A DNA stretch of 64,000 nt, from positions 47,289 to 111,288 of the forward strand of contig NZ_LJJE01000082.1 of NCBI RefSeq assembly GCF_001854765.1. The letters run 5' to 3'. The notes under the pieces are model-generated. The model saw only the letters and a list, made by a program, of their open reading frames with translations, was not told the origin of the DNA and did no database searches. Position 1 is the stretch's first letter. Each line of letters starts with the position of its first letter. A program made the position numbers and the translations under genes. This DNA comes from Vibrio sonorensis (GTDB lineage: Bacteria > Pseudomonadota > Gammaproteobacteria > Enterobacterales > Vibrionaceae). Shown here piece after piece: positions 18,909-28,633 of this stretch.

Positions 18909-19736
18909 TCAATCTTTGACAATAAGAATATCTTTCCACGGCAGTGACTCATCCCCTAACACAATAAAGTTCGGGTTTTCTAACGTTTCACGTTCGTTGT
19001 AAGACAAAGGACCGAGCTGAGTATTTAAAATTCGCCCACCCGCTTCTTCAACAATGCACTGAGTAGCCGCAGTGTCCCATTCGCCAGTGGGGCCCAATCT
19101 CAAATAGCAATCCACTGCGCCTTCAGCGACGAGACAAGCCTTTAATGCCGCAGAGCCTAGCGGTACTAACTCGTAGTTCCAGTGGCTGCTCATACGCTGA
19201 GTAATGCGGTTAATATCTTGGCGTCGGCTGATAGCAATTGCGATTGATTCGCTCTCACCGCCGTGTTTATGCGTCGAGATAGCAACACTTTCTGACATAT
19301 CAGGGATTTTCCAAGCGCCTTTGCCTTGATACGCGTAATAGGTCACTCCAGACACTGGGCCATAAACCACGCCCATTACCGGCTTGTTATTCTCTATTAA
19401 CGCAATAATAGTGGCGAAATCACCACTGCGAGCAATAAACTCTTGAGTGCCATCAAGGGGGTCGACTAGCCAATAACGCGACCACTGAGAACGCTGCGCT
19501 AAGCTAATATCTGCCGCTTCTTCCGACAAGACCGGAATATCAGGCGTTAACTCGGACAGCCTTTCATTGATAAACTTATGAGCAGCAATATCTGCGCTGG
19601 TTACTGGGGTTTCATCGCTTTTGGTGTAAGCTTCGTATTCTTTGTTTTCGTAGATGTCGAGTACAAGTTGGCCTGCACTGCGAGCTATTTCCACTACCTC
19701 GGGCAAAAGGTAAGACAAATCTTTTGTAGTTGGCAT
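18909..19736 (-). CDS. cysQ: 3'(2'),5'-bisphosphate nucleotidase CysQ
   Basis: Removes the 3' phosphate from PAP formed during sulfate assimilation, probably at the inner membrane face. A 275-residue inositol-monophosphatase-fold protein with metal motif DPLDGTQEFI and WDTAATQCIVEEAGG near the C terminus; the EEAAD acid cluster is also present. ATG 19736 has AAGGA 8 bases upstream. It follows nudE by 22 bases, so the two are probably one transcript handling nucleotide by-products. Confidence 0.95.
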   Translation of the reverse strand: MPTTKDLSYLLPEVVEIARSAGQLVLDIYENKEYEAYTKSDETPVTSADIAAHKFINERLSELTPDIPVLSEEAADISLAQRSQWSRYWLVDPLDGTQEFIARSGDFATIIALIENNKPVMGVVYGPVSGVTYYAYQGKGAWKIPDMSESVAISTHKHGGESESIAIAISRRQDINRITQRMSSHWNYELVPLGSAALKACLVAEGAVDCYLRLGPTGEWDTAATQCIVEEAGGRILNTQLGPLSYNERETLENPNFIVLGDESLPWKDILIVKD

Positions 19737-19758
19737 TTAATCGTCCTTACACTCTGCA

Positions 19759-20307
19759 TTATTGTTTTAAGATGCGCAGAGCAAACATCAGCGCAGTAAT
19801 ACTCCGCGCTTCGCAAAAATCCAAGTGGGTGAGCAGTTCTTCGGCTTGATTGAGAGGCCAACGAACCACTTCAAGGGGCTCTGGCTCATCACCTTCTAAC
19901 TGCTCTGAGTATAGTTCCTGTGCAATAAACAGCGTCATTGTGCTAGAAAAATAGGAGGGGGCTAACACCACCTCTTTTAACGGAGTGAGTCGGTTTGACC
20001 CAAAGCCAATCTCTTCTTTTAATTCTCGATTGGCCGCCTGCTCCGGCGTTTCTCCTTGGTCGACCAAACCCTTGGGAAATCCGAGCTCGTAACGCTCCGT
20101 ACCCGCTGCAAACTCGCGAACCAGCAATAGGTCCCCTTGAGCAGTAACAGGCACCATCATTACGGCGCTGCGGCCGCTGGGTTTCATGCGCTCATAGGTT
20201 CTCTCTTCGCCATTACTAAAACGCAGTTCAAGAGATTCCACGGTAAATAGTCGAGATTTAGCGACGGTTTCCTTCGCTAAAATTTCTGGTGGTTTCCTTT
20301 TGCTCAC
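19759..20307 (-). CDS. nudE: ADP-compounds hydrolase NudE (Nudix)
   Basis: Hydrolyses ADP-ribose, Ap3A and NADH-like dinucleotides. The 182-residue protein carries a full Nudix box, GX5EX7REUXEEXGU, read as GLVDQGETPEQAANRELKEE followed by IGFG. GTG start at 20307 with AAGGAG 8 bases before. First gene of the nudE-cysQ pair. Confidence 0.95.
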   Translation of the reverse strand: MSKRKPPEILAKETVAKSRLFTVESLELRFSNGEERTYERMKPSGRSAVMMVPVTAQGDLLLVREFAAGTERYELGFPKGLVDQGETPEQAANRELKEEIGFGSNRLTPLKEVVLAPSYFSSTMTLFIAQELYSEQLEGDEPEPLEVVRWPLNQAEELLTHLDFCEARSITALMFALRILKQ

Positions 20308-20454
20308 GTGAATGGCTCCTTAATGCTCAGAGAAACAGCAGATTGTTACTATATGAGAAATATTACCATCTTGAAAAGAGGCGAAATGACTTAGCTCTGT
20401 TTTTTATCTGCTTAGCTTCAAAAATAAGAGATTCATTAGTCCTTTCTGATGGGT

Positions 20455-20482
20455 AAAAAAAAGCTGGTCATCAGGACCAGCT
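20455..20482 (-). terminator. rho-independent terminator after nfuA
   Basis: On the minus strand AGCTGGTC/GACCAGCT (20482-20475 and 20469-20462) form a perfect 8-bp stem with a 5-base loop, followed by a run of T (20461-20455). It lies 16 bases after the nfuA stop. Confidence 0.9.
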
Positions 20483-20497
20483 CTTCAATTCGCTTGA

Positions 20498-21085
20498 TTA
20501 GTAGTAAGAATGCTCGCCTCGATCGTGCTCGGTTGCATCTCTCACTGCGGTTAGCTCGCCTTCAAATTGAGCCAATAGCTCCTTTTCGATGCCTTCTTTT
20601 AAGGTAACATCAACCATAGAGCAGCCGTTGCAACCACCGCCAAAGGCAACAATCGCAATCCCATCTTCGGTAATCTCCATCAGGCTGACGTGACCGCCAT
20701 GGCCAGCAAGCTGAGGGTTAACTTGGGTTTGGATAGCGTACTCAACACGCTCAACAAGCGGCGCGTCGTCGGAAACCTTACGCATTTTGGCGTTGGGCGC
20801 TTTTAGCGTTAGCTGAGACCCCATTTTGTCTGTCACAAAGTCGATCTCTGCGTCTTCTAGAAACGGTAAACTTAACTCGTCAACATAGGCAGAGAACAGG
20901 CTAAACTTCAGCTCAGTATCCGTAGCTTCCACGGCTTCAGGTGGGCAATAAGACACTCCGCACTCAGCATTTTGTGTTCCTGGGTTAACCACGAAGACAC
21001 GAATGTTAGTACCTTCAGGCTGCTGGGATAACAGCTTCCCGAAATGTTCCTGAGCATTTTCTGTAATAATAATAGAATTTGACAC
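20498..21085 (-). CDS. nfuA: Fe-S biogenesis protein NfuA
   Basis: A 195-residue Fe-S carrier that delivers 4Fe-4S clusters under oxidative stress or iron limitation. The N-terminal half is a degenerate A-type domain and the C-terminal half is a NifU-like domain with the cluster-binding pair in [15 protein letters not shown]. The GTG start gives [19 protein letters not shown], the usual N terminus. It ends with a strong terminator. Confidence 0.96.
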   Translation of the reverse strand: MSNSIIITENAQEHFGKLLSQQPEGTNIRVFVVNPGTQNAECGVSYCPPEAVEATDTELKFSLFSAYVDELSLPFLEDAEIDFVTDKMGSQLTLKAPNAKMRKVSDDAPLVERVEYAIQTQVNPQLAGHGGHVSLMEITEDGIAIVAFGGGCNGCSMVDVTLKEGIEKELLAQFEGELTAVRDATEHDRGEHSYY

Positions 21086-21180
21086 GACGAATACCTGAGT
21101 AATTTTGTAGGCTATTTGTTCATCATTTTACTCGTGATTTCGCGGAGATCTAGCTTTTTCAAACAGATCCCCCTACTGAC

Positions 21181-21876
21181 TCACTTTTTATGTGGTTCAG
21201 ATGTACGACAAATACAATAAATATCAATAACTTCGACACCTTGGGAGCGTAAAAGTAGACACAATTGATTCACTGTGCTTCCCGTCGTAACCACGTCATC
21301 GACGATGGCAATATGTTTATGAACAATAGGACATTTCAATCTAAACACACCTTGTAAGTTGCTCAATCGCTCTTTCCTACTCAGCAATTGCTGCGCTTTA
21401 GTTTTCTTTTGCCTAACAAATAATGGCCTAACGTCATTGTTAAGCGCACCCTGCAACTGCTTAGCTAATAACTCACTCTGATTAAAGCCGCGTTTTAAAT
21501 GACGCTGCCAATGCAAAGGCACCCAAGTCATCAATGGTGCTGGAAGCACAACGCGCTCAGCCAAGAGATTTGCCAGAGGTTTTGCGAGCCAATAAGCGCG
21601 CTGATGTTTAAAACGATCGATATAGCCAGACAAGGGGTAAGAAAAATCACTAACACAAGTGAGTGAGTTCCAAAGAGGCGGGCTATTCAAGCACTGCCCG
21701 CAAACGTCAACATCTCTAACCATTTCTAAGCCACATCGACGACATCTGGGTTTTGGCGCTAACAATAAAGAGCAATGATGACAAAACAAGGTCGATGCCG
21801 TTTGCTCCGATTCGATGGCTAAACGACACAGTTCACACTGCCGAGACAAACCTTTGATGATGCTTTCTTCAACCAA
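21181..21876 (-). CDS. ComF family protein (GntX/ComFC-like phosphoribosyltransferase)
   Basis: A 231-residue protein with an N-terminal zinc-finger-like region (CELC ... CHHC ... CRRCG ... CGQC) and a C-terminal phosphoribosyltransferase-type motif IAIVDDVVTTGST. Relatives are needed for DNA uptake in competent Haemophilus, Vibrio and Bacillus. The only available start is TTG 21876; an AGGAG lies further upstream with no ATG/GTG/TTG at proper distance in frame, so the true N terminus is uncertain. It is divergent from bioH, as in related genomes. Confidence 0.88.
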   Translation of the reverse strand: MVEESIIKGLSRQCELCRLAIESEQTASTLFCHHCSLLLAPKPRCRRCGLEMVRDVDVCGQCLNSPPLWNSLTCVSDFSYPLSGYIDRFKHQRAYWLAKPLANLLAERVVLPAPLMTWVPLHWQRHLKRGFNQSELLAKQLQGALNNDVRPLFVRQKKTKAQQLLSRKERLSNLQGVFRLKCPIVHKHIAIVDDVVTTGSTVNQLCLLLRSQGVEVIDIYCICRTSEPHKK

Positions 21877-21958
21877 TTGGTTAACATAGTGCCATTGTAA
21901 TTTGTGATAAATAACTCCTGCCGCAACCGAGATTGAAATCTATTTTGCCGCAAGAGTA

Positions 21959-22780
21959 ATGGATAAAAGGACCGATAAAGTGGTGGATTCTGCGACTAAA
22001 CCGACAAGCCTTCATTGGGAAGTGAATGGTCAAGGTATGGATCTAGTGTTACTTCACGGCTGGGGAATGAACGGGGCCGTTTGGCATCAAACCGCTCAGG
22101 TGTTGAAGCAACATTTCAGAGTACATGTTGTGGACTTACCCGGTTATGGTCACAGTGCAGAGGCCCCCTCCGAAACTCTTGAAGAAATGGCTGAACTCGT
22201 TCTACAACAAGCACCAAAATCTGCCATATGGGTCGGTTGGTCGTTGGGAGGGCTGTTGGCAACTCACATAGCACACTCACACGCCAAATACGTCTCAGGG
22301 CTGGTTACTGTTGCAAGTTCGCCCAAATTCGCTGCAGAAAGACCTTGGCGCGGTATCCAACCAAAGGTGTTAAAAGACTTTACCCACCAACTTGTCGACA
22401 ATTTCCAGCTAACAGTCGAGCGTTTTATGGCGCTTCAAGCCATGGGAAGCCCCTCAGCTCGTCAAGATGTAAAAAACCTTAAACAAGCAGTTTTCTCAAG
22501 GCCTTCCCCCAATCAGAGTGCACTGTTGGCCGGATTAAAGATGCTAGACCAGGTAGACCTTCGACCTCAGCTTAGCGAAATTTCTGCCCCAATCTTGCGA
22601 CTTTACGGTCGACTTGATGGTTTAGTTCCAGTCAAAGTAGCCAGTGATGTCAATGAAGCCATACCTCATAGCCAGCATTTCGTCTTTAGCCAATCTTCTC
22701 ACGCCCCATTTATGACTGAGCCTGAGCTATTCTGCCAGCAAATTGTCACCTTCGGCTTGCAGACGGTAAAAAATCAATAA
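21959..22780 (+). CDS. bioH: pimeloyl-ACP methyl ester carboxylesterase BioH
   Basis: Alpha/beta hydrolase that releases pimeloyl-ACP for biotin synthesis. Oxyanion-region LLHGWGMNG, nucleophile elbow GWSLGG, acid GRLDGLVP and the His in SSHAPF are all present. The 273 residues include about 15 N-terminal residues not typical of the family. A GTG 21 bases in, with AAGGA before it, would give a more usual length, so the start is not settled. No other bio genes are nearby, as is normal for bioH. Confidence 0.94.
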   Translation: MDKRTDKVVDSATKPTSLHWEVNGQGMDLVLLHGWGMNGAVWHQTAQVLKQHFRVHVVDLPGYGHSAEAPSETLEEMAELVLQQAPKSAIWVGWSLGGLLATHIAHSHAKYVSGLVTVASSPKFAAERPWRGIQPKVLKDFTHQLVDNFQLTVERFMALQAMGSPSARQDVKNLKQAVFSRPSPNQSALLAGLKMLDQVDLRPQLSEISAPILRLYGRLDGLVPVKVASDVNEAIPHSQHFVFSQSSHAPFMTEPELFCQQIVTFGLQTVKNQ

Positions 22781-22939
22781 AGCCAGTAGACCTTATTGTT
22801 AAAGGGCTTAGCTAAATTAATTAACATTAATTTACATTAATCGCTAAATTTTTGACCAACTAGGTCGATACACAAATTAACCAGTCAGGAAGCGCATAGC
22901 CATCCGACTGGCTCGGGCGATACTGAGGAGGTCTCGACT

Positions 22940-23410
22940 ATGATCGTGTCACCTACTAACGTTAGTGTGCCACTTATCGCCCCATCGGTTAATGTGCAAA
23001 CGGAACAGGCAGCAAGGGACAATAAAGTCCGTGAGCCCGTTGCTCCGACTGTTGCATTAGCGAAGAGTCATGCTGAGCGTAAGGTGAAAGCCGATGATAA
23101 GCGTAGAAAGCAGCCCTCTTGGGATCCGTCCGAGCACCCTGGCTATGAGACGGAGCATGACCCAGGAATACGCAGCGCTAATCAAGAAGAGTCTCAAAAC
23201 AAGTTGGAAAGACTGTTCGGTCTGCTGGCACTCGAAAGTTACAGTAAAAAACAGGGAACCGGCTACGCGATGCGCTTTCGGATACCGAAGCGTATAATCG
23301 ATGCAGCGATAACAGAAGGCAAAATGGCGCGACGGCGTACCGTAATAAAATATCATTACGGCCATGCTGTAGCACCCAATGTCCCTTCGGAAGTCATTGC
23401 GGTGTTGTAG
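22940..23410 (+). CDS. conserved hypothetical protein
   Basis: Not recognised. A 156-residue soluble, highly charged protein: the first ~90 residues are low-complexity and hydrophilic (ERKVKADDKRRKQ), the last ~65 look folded (NKLERLFGLLALESY ... MRFRIPKRIIDAAI). It has no signal peptide. A strong GAGGAGG ribosome-binding site stands 7 bases before the ATG, and a clear terminator follows, so expression as a single gene is likely. It lies between bioH and tex. Confidence 0.7.
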   Translation: MIVSPTNVSVPLIAPSVNVQTEQAARDNKVREPVAPTVALAKSHAERKVKADDKRRKQPSWDPSEHPGYETEHDPGIRSANQEESQNKLERLFGLLALESYSKKQGTGYAMRFRIPKRIIDAAITEGKMARRRTVIKYHYGHAVAPNVPSEVIAVL

Positions 23411-23457
23411 TATCCGCAAAATAGTCACTGCTATTTTTTGGATAATGCCGAGAAAAC

Positions 23458-23490
23458 AAAACACCCACTTAATCCTAAGTGGGTGTTTTT
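23458..23490. terminator. bidirectional terminator between the hypothetical gene and tex
   Basis: AAAACACCCACTTA (23458-23471) and TAAGTGGGTGTTTT (23476-23489) form a 14-bp perfect stem with a 4-base loop. A/T runs at both ends let it work for the plus-strand gene and for tex on the minus strand. Confidence 0.93.
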
Positions 23491-23532
23491 ATATCTGCCG
23501 TTTGGCGGTTTTATGGACTTAACGCCAAAACG

Positions 23533-25850
23533 TTATCGTTTCGCCTTTGCGAACGCAGCGGCAAATGCACCACCCATTGCGCCGTTATTTGGCTCATTCG
23601 ACGTGCGTTTCTTAGCGTGCTTATTTGGAGTTTGGCGCTGCCCATTGGCAGGTCGACTAGTGCGCTGAGCCTGACCCGGTTCATCGCTTAGGCGCATTGA
23701 AAGACCGATCCGCTTGCGCTGAACATCGACTTCCATCACTTTCACTTTTACGACATCACCAGCTTTTACCACATCTCTTGGATCGGAAACAAAGCGATCA
23801 GACAGAGCAGAGATGTGAACAAGACCATCTTGATGTACGCCAATATCGACAAACGCACCAAAGTTGGCCACATTAGACACCACACCTTCCAAAACCATAC
23901 CTGGTTCTAGATCGGAAACTCGATTAACACCTTCGGCAAACGCCGCCGTTTTAAACTCAGGTCGAGGATCGCGACCCGGTTTATCCAACTCTTTGATAAT
24001 ATCCGTCACTGTCGGCACACCAAACTCTTCATCGGTATAATCGACCGCCTTAAGCCCACTTAAAAACTGGCTATCACCGATTAGAGTCTTCACTGCCTTA
24101 CCGTTTTTTTCTGCGATATTTTTTACAACAGGGTAAGCTTCTGGATGCACCGCAGAAGAATCAAGTGGGTTCTTTCCGTCCATGATGCGCAAAAATCCCG
24201 CACATTGTTCAAACGCTTTTGGCCCCAACCTCGCCACTTTCTTGAGCGTGGTTCTGGTTTCAAATCGGCCATTCACATCTCGATAATCGACGACGTTTTG
24301 CGCAATCGTGGTAGACAGTCCGGCAACTCTGGTCAGCAAAGCCGCAGAGGCGGTGTTTACATCCACGCCCACCGCATTCACACAGTCTTCAACTACCGCA
24401 TCCAAGCGCTTGGCCAACATAGACTGACTCACGTCATGCTGATACTGTCCGACACCAATGGACTTAGGATCAATTTTCACCAGTTCAGCCAGCGGATCTT
24501 GAAGGCGTCGAGCGATAGAGACTGCGCCGCGAAGCGAAACATCCAGTTGCGGAAACTCTTTTGCAGCGAGTTCGGAAGCCGAATAAACAGAAGCTCCAGC
24601 CTCACTTACCATAATTTTCTGGCACTTGAGATTACCGCGCTTGATAACATCAGCCACAAAGCTATCGGTTTCTCTCGAAGCGGTACCATTACCAATCGCA
24701 ACGAGGTCAACCTCATGTTTGCGAATCAACTTCTCAACCACTTGTGCTGCTTTATCATATTGGTTTTGCGGAGGATGCGGATAGATGGTTTCCGTCGCCA
24801 ACACTTTACCTGTCGCATCCACCACGGCAATTTTACTTCCCGTTCTCAAACCGGGATCAAGACCTAGTGTTGCCTTAGGTCCAGCCGGAGCCGCCATCAG
24901 CAGGTCTTTAAGATTGGTCGCAAATACTTCAATAGCTTCGATTTCAGCCCGCTCTTTCATTGCTCCCATCAATTCGGTTTCCATATGCATGGAAACCTTA
25001 ATACGCCAAGCCCAACTAATGACTTGCTTACGCCAGCCGTCAGCGGGAGCGTCACTAAGTGATACCGAATAGTGGTCTGCGATAAGCGTTTCGCAATGGG
25101 ATTGCGCGCACCTTCTTCGACTTGCGGATCGGCGTTAAGCGCCAGAGATAGGATGCCTTCATTGCGTCCGCGAAGCATAGCTAATGCACGGTGAGAAGGG
25201 ATTTTGCTGATTGACTCATTGTGCTCAAAATAGTCTTTAAACTTTTCACCTTCGCCCTCTTTACCATCAATAACCCGCGCATTTATTTCCGCGTGTTGGT
25301 TAAGGTAACGACGAATTTTAGCCAGTAGATCCGCATCTTCGGCAATGCGTTCCATAACAATAGCTCGTGCCCCATCTAACGCCGCCTTGCTGTCAACAAT
25401 GCCATTTTCTGCATTTACGTATTGGCTTGCCTCTGTTTCTGGTTCGTGTTCTGGGTGATTCCACAGCTTATCCGCTAGAGGTTCTAGGCCTGCTTCAATG
25501 GCAATCTGTCCCTTTGTGCGACGCTTGGGTTTGTAGGGTAGATAAAGATCTTCCAAGCGAGTTTTGCTGTCTGCACTTTCAATTGCATTTTCCAGTTCAG
25601 GTGTGAGCTTTCCTTGTTCGCCGATGGATTTCAATATGGTGTTTTTGCGCTCGTCTAACTCTCTTAAATAGAGCAACCGAGAGTCCAAGCTTCGCAACTG
25701 GGTATCATCCAGACCACCGGTGGCTTCTTTGCGGTAGCGAGCAATAAATGGGACTGTATTACCATCATCAATTAAAGTCACTGCGGCAACAACTTGATCA
25801 GCTCGAACATTTAGTTCGCTGGCGATTTTCTGACAGATAGCTTTGCTCAT
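23533..25850 (-). CDS. tex: Tex-family RNA-binding transcription accessory protein, with apparent frameshift
   Basis: Cytosolic nucleic-acid-binding protein of about 772 residues. Domain order is N-terminal Tex helical region ([20 protein letters not shown]), YqgF-like nuclease fold ([17 protein letters not shown]), HhH region and C-terminal S1 domain ([20 protein letters not shown]). The N-terminal and C-terminal halves are in different frames. The break is at about 25083: one added base (T on the plus strand) gives [20 protein letters not shown], the expected linking sequence. As written, the N-terminal frame ends at 24969 and the C-terminal frame has no natural start. Start ATG 25850. Confidence 0.92.
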
Positions 25851-26088
25851 CCGTGTATTCTCTTTATTGGTTTGTTCAAACCTAAGCTCAAACAAGGTTT
25901 CTGATATACAGAGTAAATTGGGGCCATCGGTTCGATTTGCAATGTTTTTGTCGCATTAGACAGAGTTTTCTGCCGAGTAATTGGACATAGGTAAAGTTTC
26001 TGTCAAAACTGGCTATAAACCTCGAACCAAGTCAGCGGCATGGAATCCAACTCCATTCAAACGTGTCTCAGGTCAAACGGATATCTAA

Positions 26089-27948
26089 ATGAAGAAAGCC
26101 ACTCTTATCTGTACTCTTCTCAGCTCAATGTTTTCTGCTGGATACAGTATTGCGACGCCCATCCCCGGCACAACACAATATCCTGTCTACACATTAGACG
26201 ATAAGCTAGTACTGGGCAGGATTGAAAGTGTCTACTACTCTCAAGTTGACGCACTTAGCGACGCGGCTTTTACTGCCAAAATTGATACTGGTGCGGATAC
26301 AACTTCAATTCACGCTGACGACATTCACGTGTTCAGCCAACACCCCTCTTACCAGCACCTAAAAGACGATGAACTAATGTCTGCTGTTGTCGAAGCGCTC
26401 GGAGGAACCAAAACCCGCTGGGCAGAAGATGCGTTTTCTCCCTTTCAGCTCTATGTCCGATTTTCATTGCAACACCCTCACTCGGGAGAGCTAATTGCCA
26501 TTGAGGACGAGTTGGAACGCGTTGCCGCGATTAAAAGTCGTTCATCTGAGCACCCTATATTCAGGCCGGTAGTCAGTATGCCTTTAACCATTGCTGGCAA
26601 AGAGGTAGAGACAGAGTTAAACCTCACCAATAGAGAACAATTTACCGCCCCAGTTCTGATTGGCAAAACCTTCTTGCGCAACAATGCATGGGTGATGTCC
26701 GGTTATGATTACTTACAAGAGCAAAACCATGCGACCGTCATTAGCAACAAAGAGCGCGTTTCTATACAAGGACTCGAACAGGCGGTTGGTGTCTCTTTGT
26801 CTAACCGATATACCAGTGTACACGGGACCAATATAGAATTAGATAAAGAGGCGCGAACCGTCTCGTTTGAACTAGAGTCCCCCAATAAAAAGGGGCAGAA
26901 AATCACCTTACCTTGGCTAAAACAAATCACTTTAAGTGGTCGTTCGTACCCCTTAGTTACCATCCCAGTTCAGCTGCCCGACGGTCATACTCAACAGTGG
27001 CAAGCTTACGTAAAAGACCGAAGCCGTAGTCCCTACCAAATCTATTTGGGGCGAGAAACGTTAAACAAACATTTTGTGGTCGATACCCGAGGACACCACC
27101 TTTTAGATAGCAATACCGTCAGTTACAAGGCGCGAATTCAAGACCAGCCGGCGGTCGCGTCTCCTATTGAAAATGTCACCATCGACGGCATCGCAATGAT
27201 TGCTGAGCCTTCTTTTGTTGTGAAAACCCCCATCCTTAAAGTGACCGATTTTGAAATTATTGAAAAGGGCAAGCAGGACGAAGTGGTCTATTACCTAAGG
27301 GATAAACATGGCAAAGAGACCAGACAAGTTAAGCCCGTGATAAAGAAACTAAGAGTTGCGGGCTCGCTAAGGCCAGTCGTTGAGGGAAAATTTGAAGTAG
27401 GCGACCACACCTTTACACGAGAGTTTGCCTTAGAAGTATTAGCCGAAGATGAAAAGCAGCCCTACTTTATCGTTGGTGAAAAAATGGCAAAAAACGGCTT
27501 ACTGATCAATACGCGAACCGAACACTTGCTAGAAAGCTACCCCCTCTTTCGCGCCGGACATATCGAAATGGCCGAGGTTGAAGGCTTAGAATTTCCCGTC
27601 AAACTAGATACCGGCGCCGATGTGAGTTCCTTGCACGCGGAATCTATTAAGCACTTTGAAAAAAACGGGACACCTATGGTCACCTTTACTTATCGCAATA
27701 AAGACGGCGATAGTAAAGAGTTCACCAGAGAAGTCGTCGACAGCATGCGCATCAAGGCTCGCCAAGGTGAAAAGGCCAATGAAAGACCCGTGGTTGAAAT
27801 GAGGGTATCTCTAGGAGAAGTGACTAAGACCATAAGAGTCAACCTGCAAGATCGCTCTAACTTTGACTACAGCATGATCTTAGGTAAAAACTTTTTGCGT
27901 TACGGCGCGTTAGTGAGCAGTGAAGATAAATACCTACTGGGCAAATAG
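26089..27948 (+). CDS. periplasmic retropepsin-like (Zn_protease/RimK-associated family) protein with four repeats
   Basis: A 619-residue exported protein; the first ~23 residues form a signal peptide (MKKATLICTLLSSMFSAGYS). Family is the putative ATP-dependent zinc protease group (COG4067), a single-domain retropepsin-like fold. Here there appear to be four units of about 140 residues, each ending in a related block: LIGKTFLRNNAWV, IYLGRETLNKHFVV, FIVGEKMAKNGLLI and MILGKNFLRYGALV. Only units 1 and 4 keep the catalytic-type motif (KIDTGADTTSIHA near 63-75; KLDTGADVSSLHA near 503-515). Units 2 and 3 look degenerate. Protease activity is not proven for the family. It stands alone between tex and greB. 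Confidence 0.8.
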   Translation: MKKATLICTLLSSMFSAGYSIATPIPGTTQYPVYTLDDKLVLGRIESVYYSQVDALSDAAFTAKIDTGADTTSIHADDIHVFSQHPSYQHLKDDELMSAVVEALGGTKTRWAEDAFSPFQLYVRFSLQHPHSGELIAIEDELERVAAIKSRSSEHPIFRPVVSMPLTIAGKEVETELNLTNREQFTAPVLIGKTFLRNNAWVMSGYDYLQEQNHATVISNKERVSIQGLEQAVGVSLSNRYTSVHGTNIELDKEARTVSFELESPNKKGQKITLPWLKQITLSGRSYPLVTIPVQLPDGHTQQWQAYVKDRSRSPYQIYLGRETLNKHFVVDTRGHHLLDSNTVSYKARIQDQPAVASPIENVTIDGIAMIAEPSFVVKTPILKVTDFEIIEKGKQDEVVYYLRDKHGKETRQVKPVIKKLRVAGSLRPVVEGKFEVGDHTFTREFALEVLAEDEKQPYFIVGEKMAKNGLLINTRTEHLLESYPLFRAGHIEMAEVEGLEFPVKLDTGADVSSLHAESIKHFEKNGTPMVTFTYRNKDGDSKEFTREVVDSMRIKARQGEKANERPVVEMRVSLGEVTKTIRVNLQDRSNFDYSMILGKNFLRYGALVSSEDKYLLGK

Positions 27949-27956
27949 CCCAGTAG
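27934..27956 (+). other. perfect inverted repeat over the stop of the retropepsin-like gene
   Basis: CTACTGGGC (27934-27942) and GCCCAGTAG (27948-27956) pair fully around a 5-base loop and include the TAG stop. No T-run follows on either strand, so terminator function is doubtful, but it sits exactly between convergent genes. Confidence 0.4.
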
Positions 27957-27970
27957 TCCCCTTAGTGGCG

Positions 27971-28450
27971 TTACTGAGGTTGGTAGCGAATTGCGTTTAC
28001 AAACCACTCTTTCTCACCTTCAGGGGTTCTTACCACAAACTCTTCATCAACTTCTTTTTTCAACAGAGCCCGTGCCATCGGAGAGTCAATGGAAATGTAA
28101 CCCTTGGCGTCACCATAAATTTCATCAGGGCCGACAATTCTAAACTCTAGAATGTCTCCACCTTCGTTTTCGATCTCAACCCAAGCGCCAAAAAACACTT
28201 TGCCTTCTTGCTGCGGCGCATAGTCAACAACATTAACCTGCTCCAATCTCTTGCGCAGATATCTTACCCGACGATCAATTTCTCTCAGTCGCTTTTTGTT
28301 GTACTGGTAATCTGCGTTTTCTGAACGGTCACCCAAGCTAGCAGCCCAAGTTACCTTTTTAGTCACTTCTGGTCTTTCTTCTCTCCACAAGAAATCGAGT
28401 TCTTTTTTGAGACGGTCATAACCTTCACGAGTTATTAAGTTTGTTTTCAT
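27971..28450 (-). CDS. greB: transcription elongation factor GreB
   Basis: About 159 residues. Rescues backtracked RNA polymerase by stimulating transcript cleavage. The N-terminal coiled coil carries the tip acidic residues ([20 protein letters not shown]) and the C-terminal FKBP-like domain ends in NAIRYQ. I start at ATG 28450 ([14 protein letters not shown]), the family N terminus; a longer reading to 28522 adds an unrelated leader. Divergent from ompR with about 180 bases between. Confidence 0.95.
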   Translation of the reverse strand: MKTNLITREGYDRLKKELDFLWREERPEVTKKVTWAASLGDRSENADYQYNKKRLREIDRRVRYLRKRLEQVNVVDYAPQQEGKVFFGAWVEIENEGGDILEFRIVGPDEIYGDAKGYISIDSPMARALLKKEVDEEFVVRTPEGEKEWFVNAIRYQPQ

Positions 28451-28633
28451 ATTGTTAGTATTATTAAATTGAGTCAGGACGTTTTTTAGTAACCTCGCAC
28501 GGCAAGTTTTTCGAGTATACACTAGCTATAAAGGTAATAAACGTTAACAATTCTTTGAAACATATTGTTCTGAACAGTGTTACATTTTAGGCGCCCGAAT
28601 AGCGTAGGGGCGTATTGAAGAGGTGGTTCACAC

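Noticed and set aside
24145..24867. 240-residue plus-strand frame inside tex
   Set aside because: It is antisense to conserved Tex sequence with no ribosome-binding site; it exists because of codon bias of the real gene.
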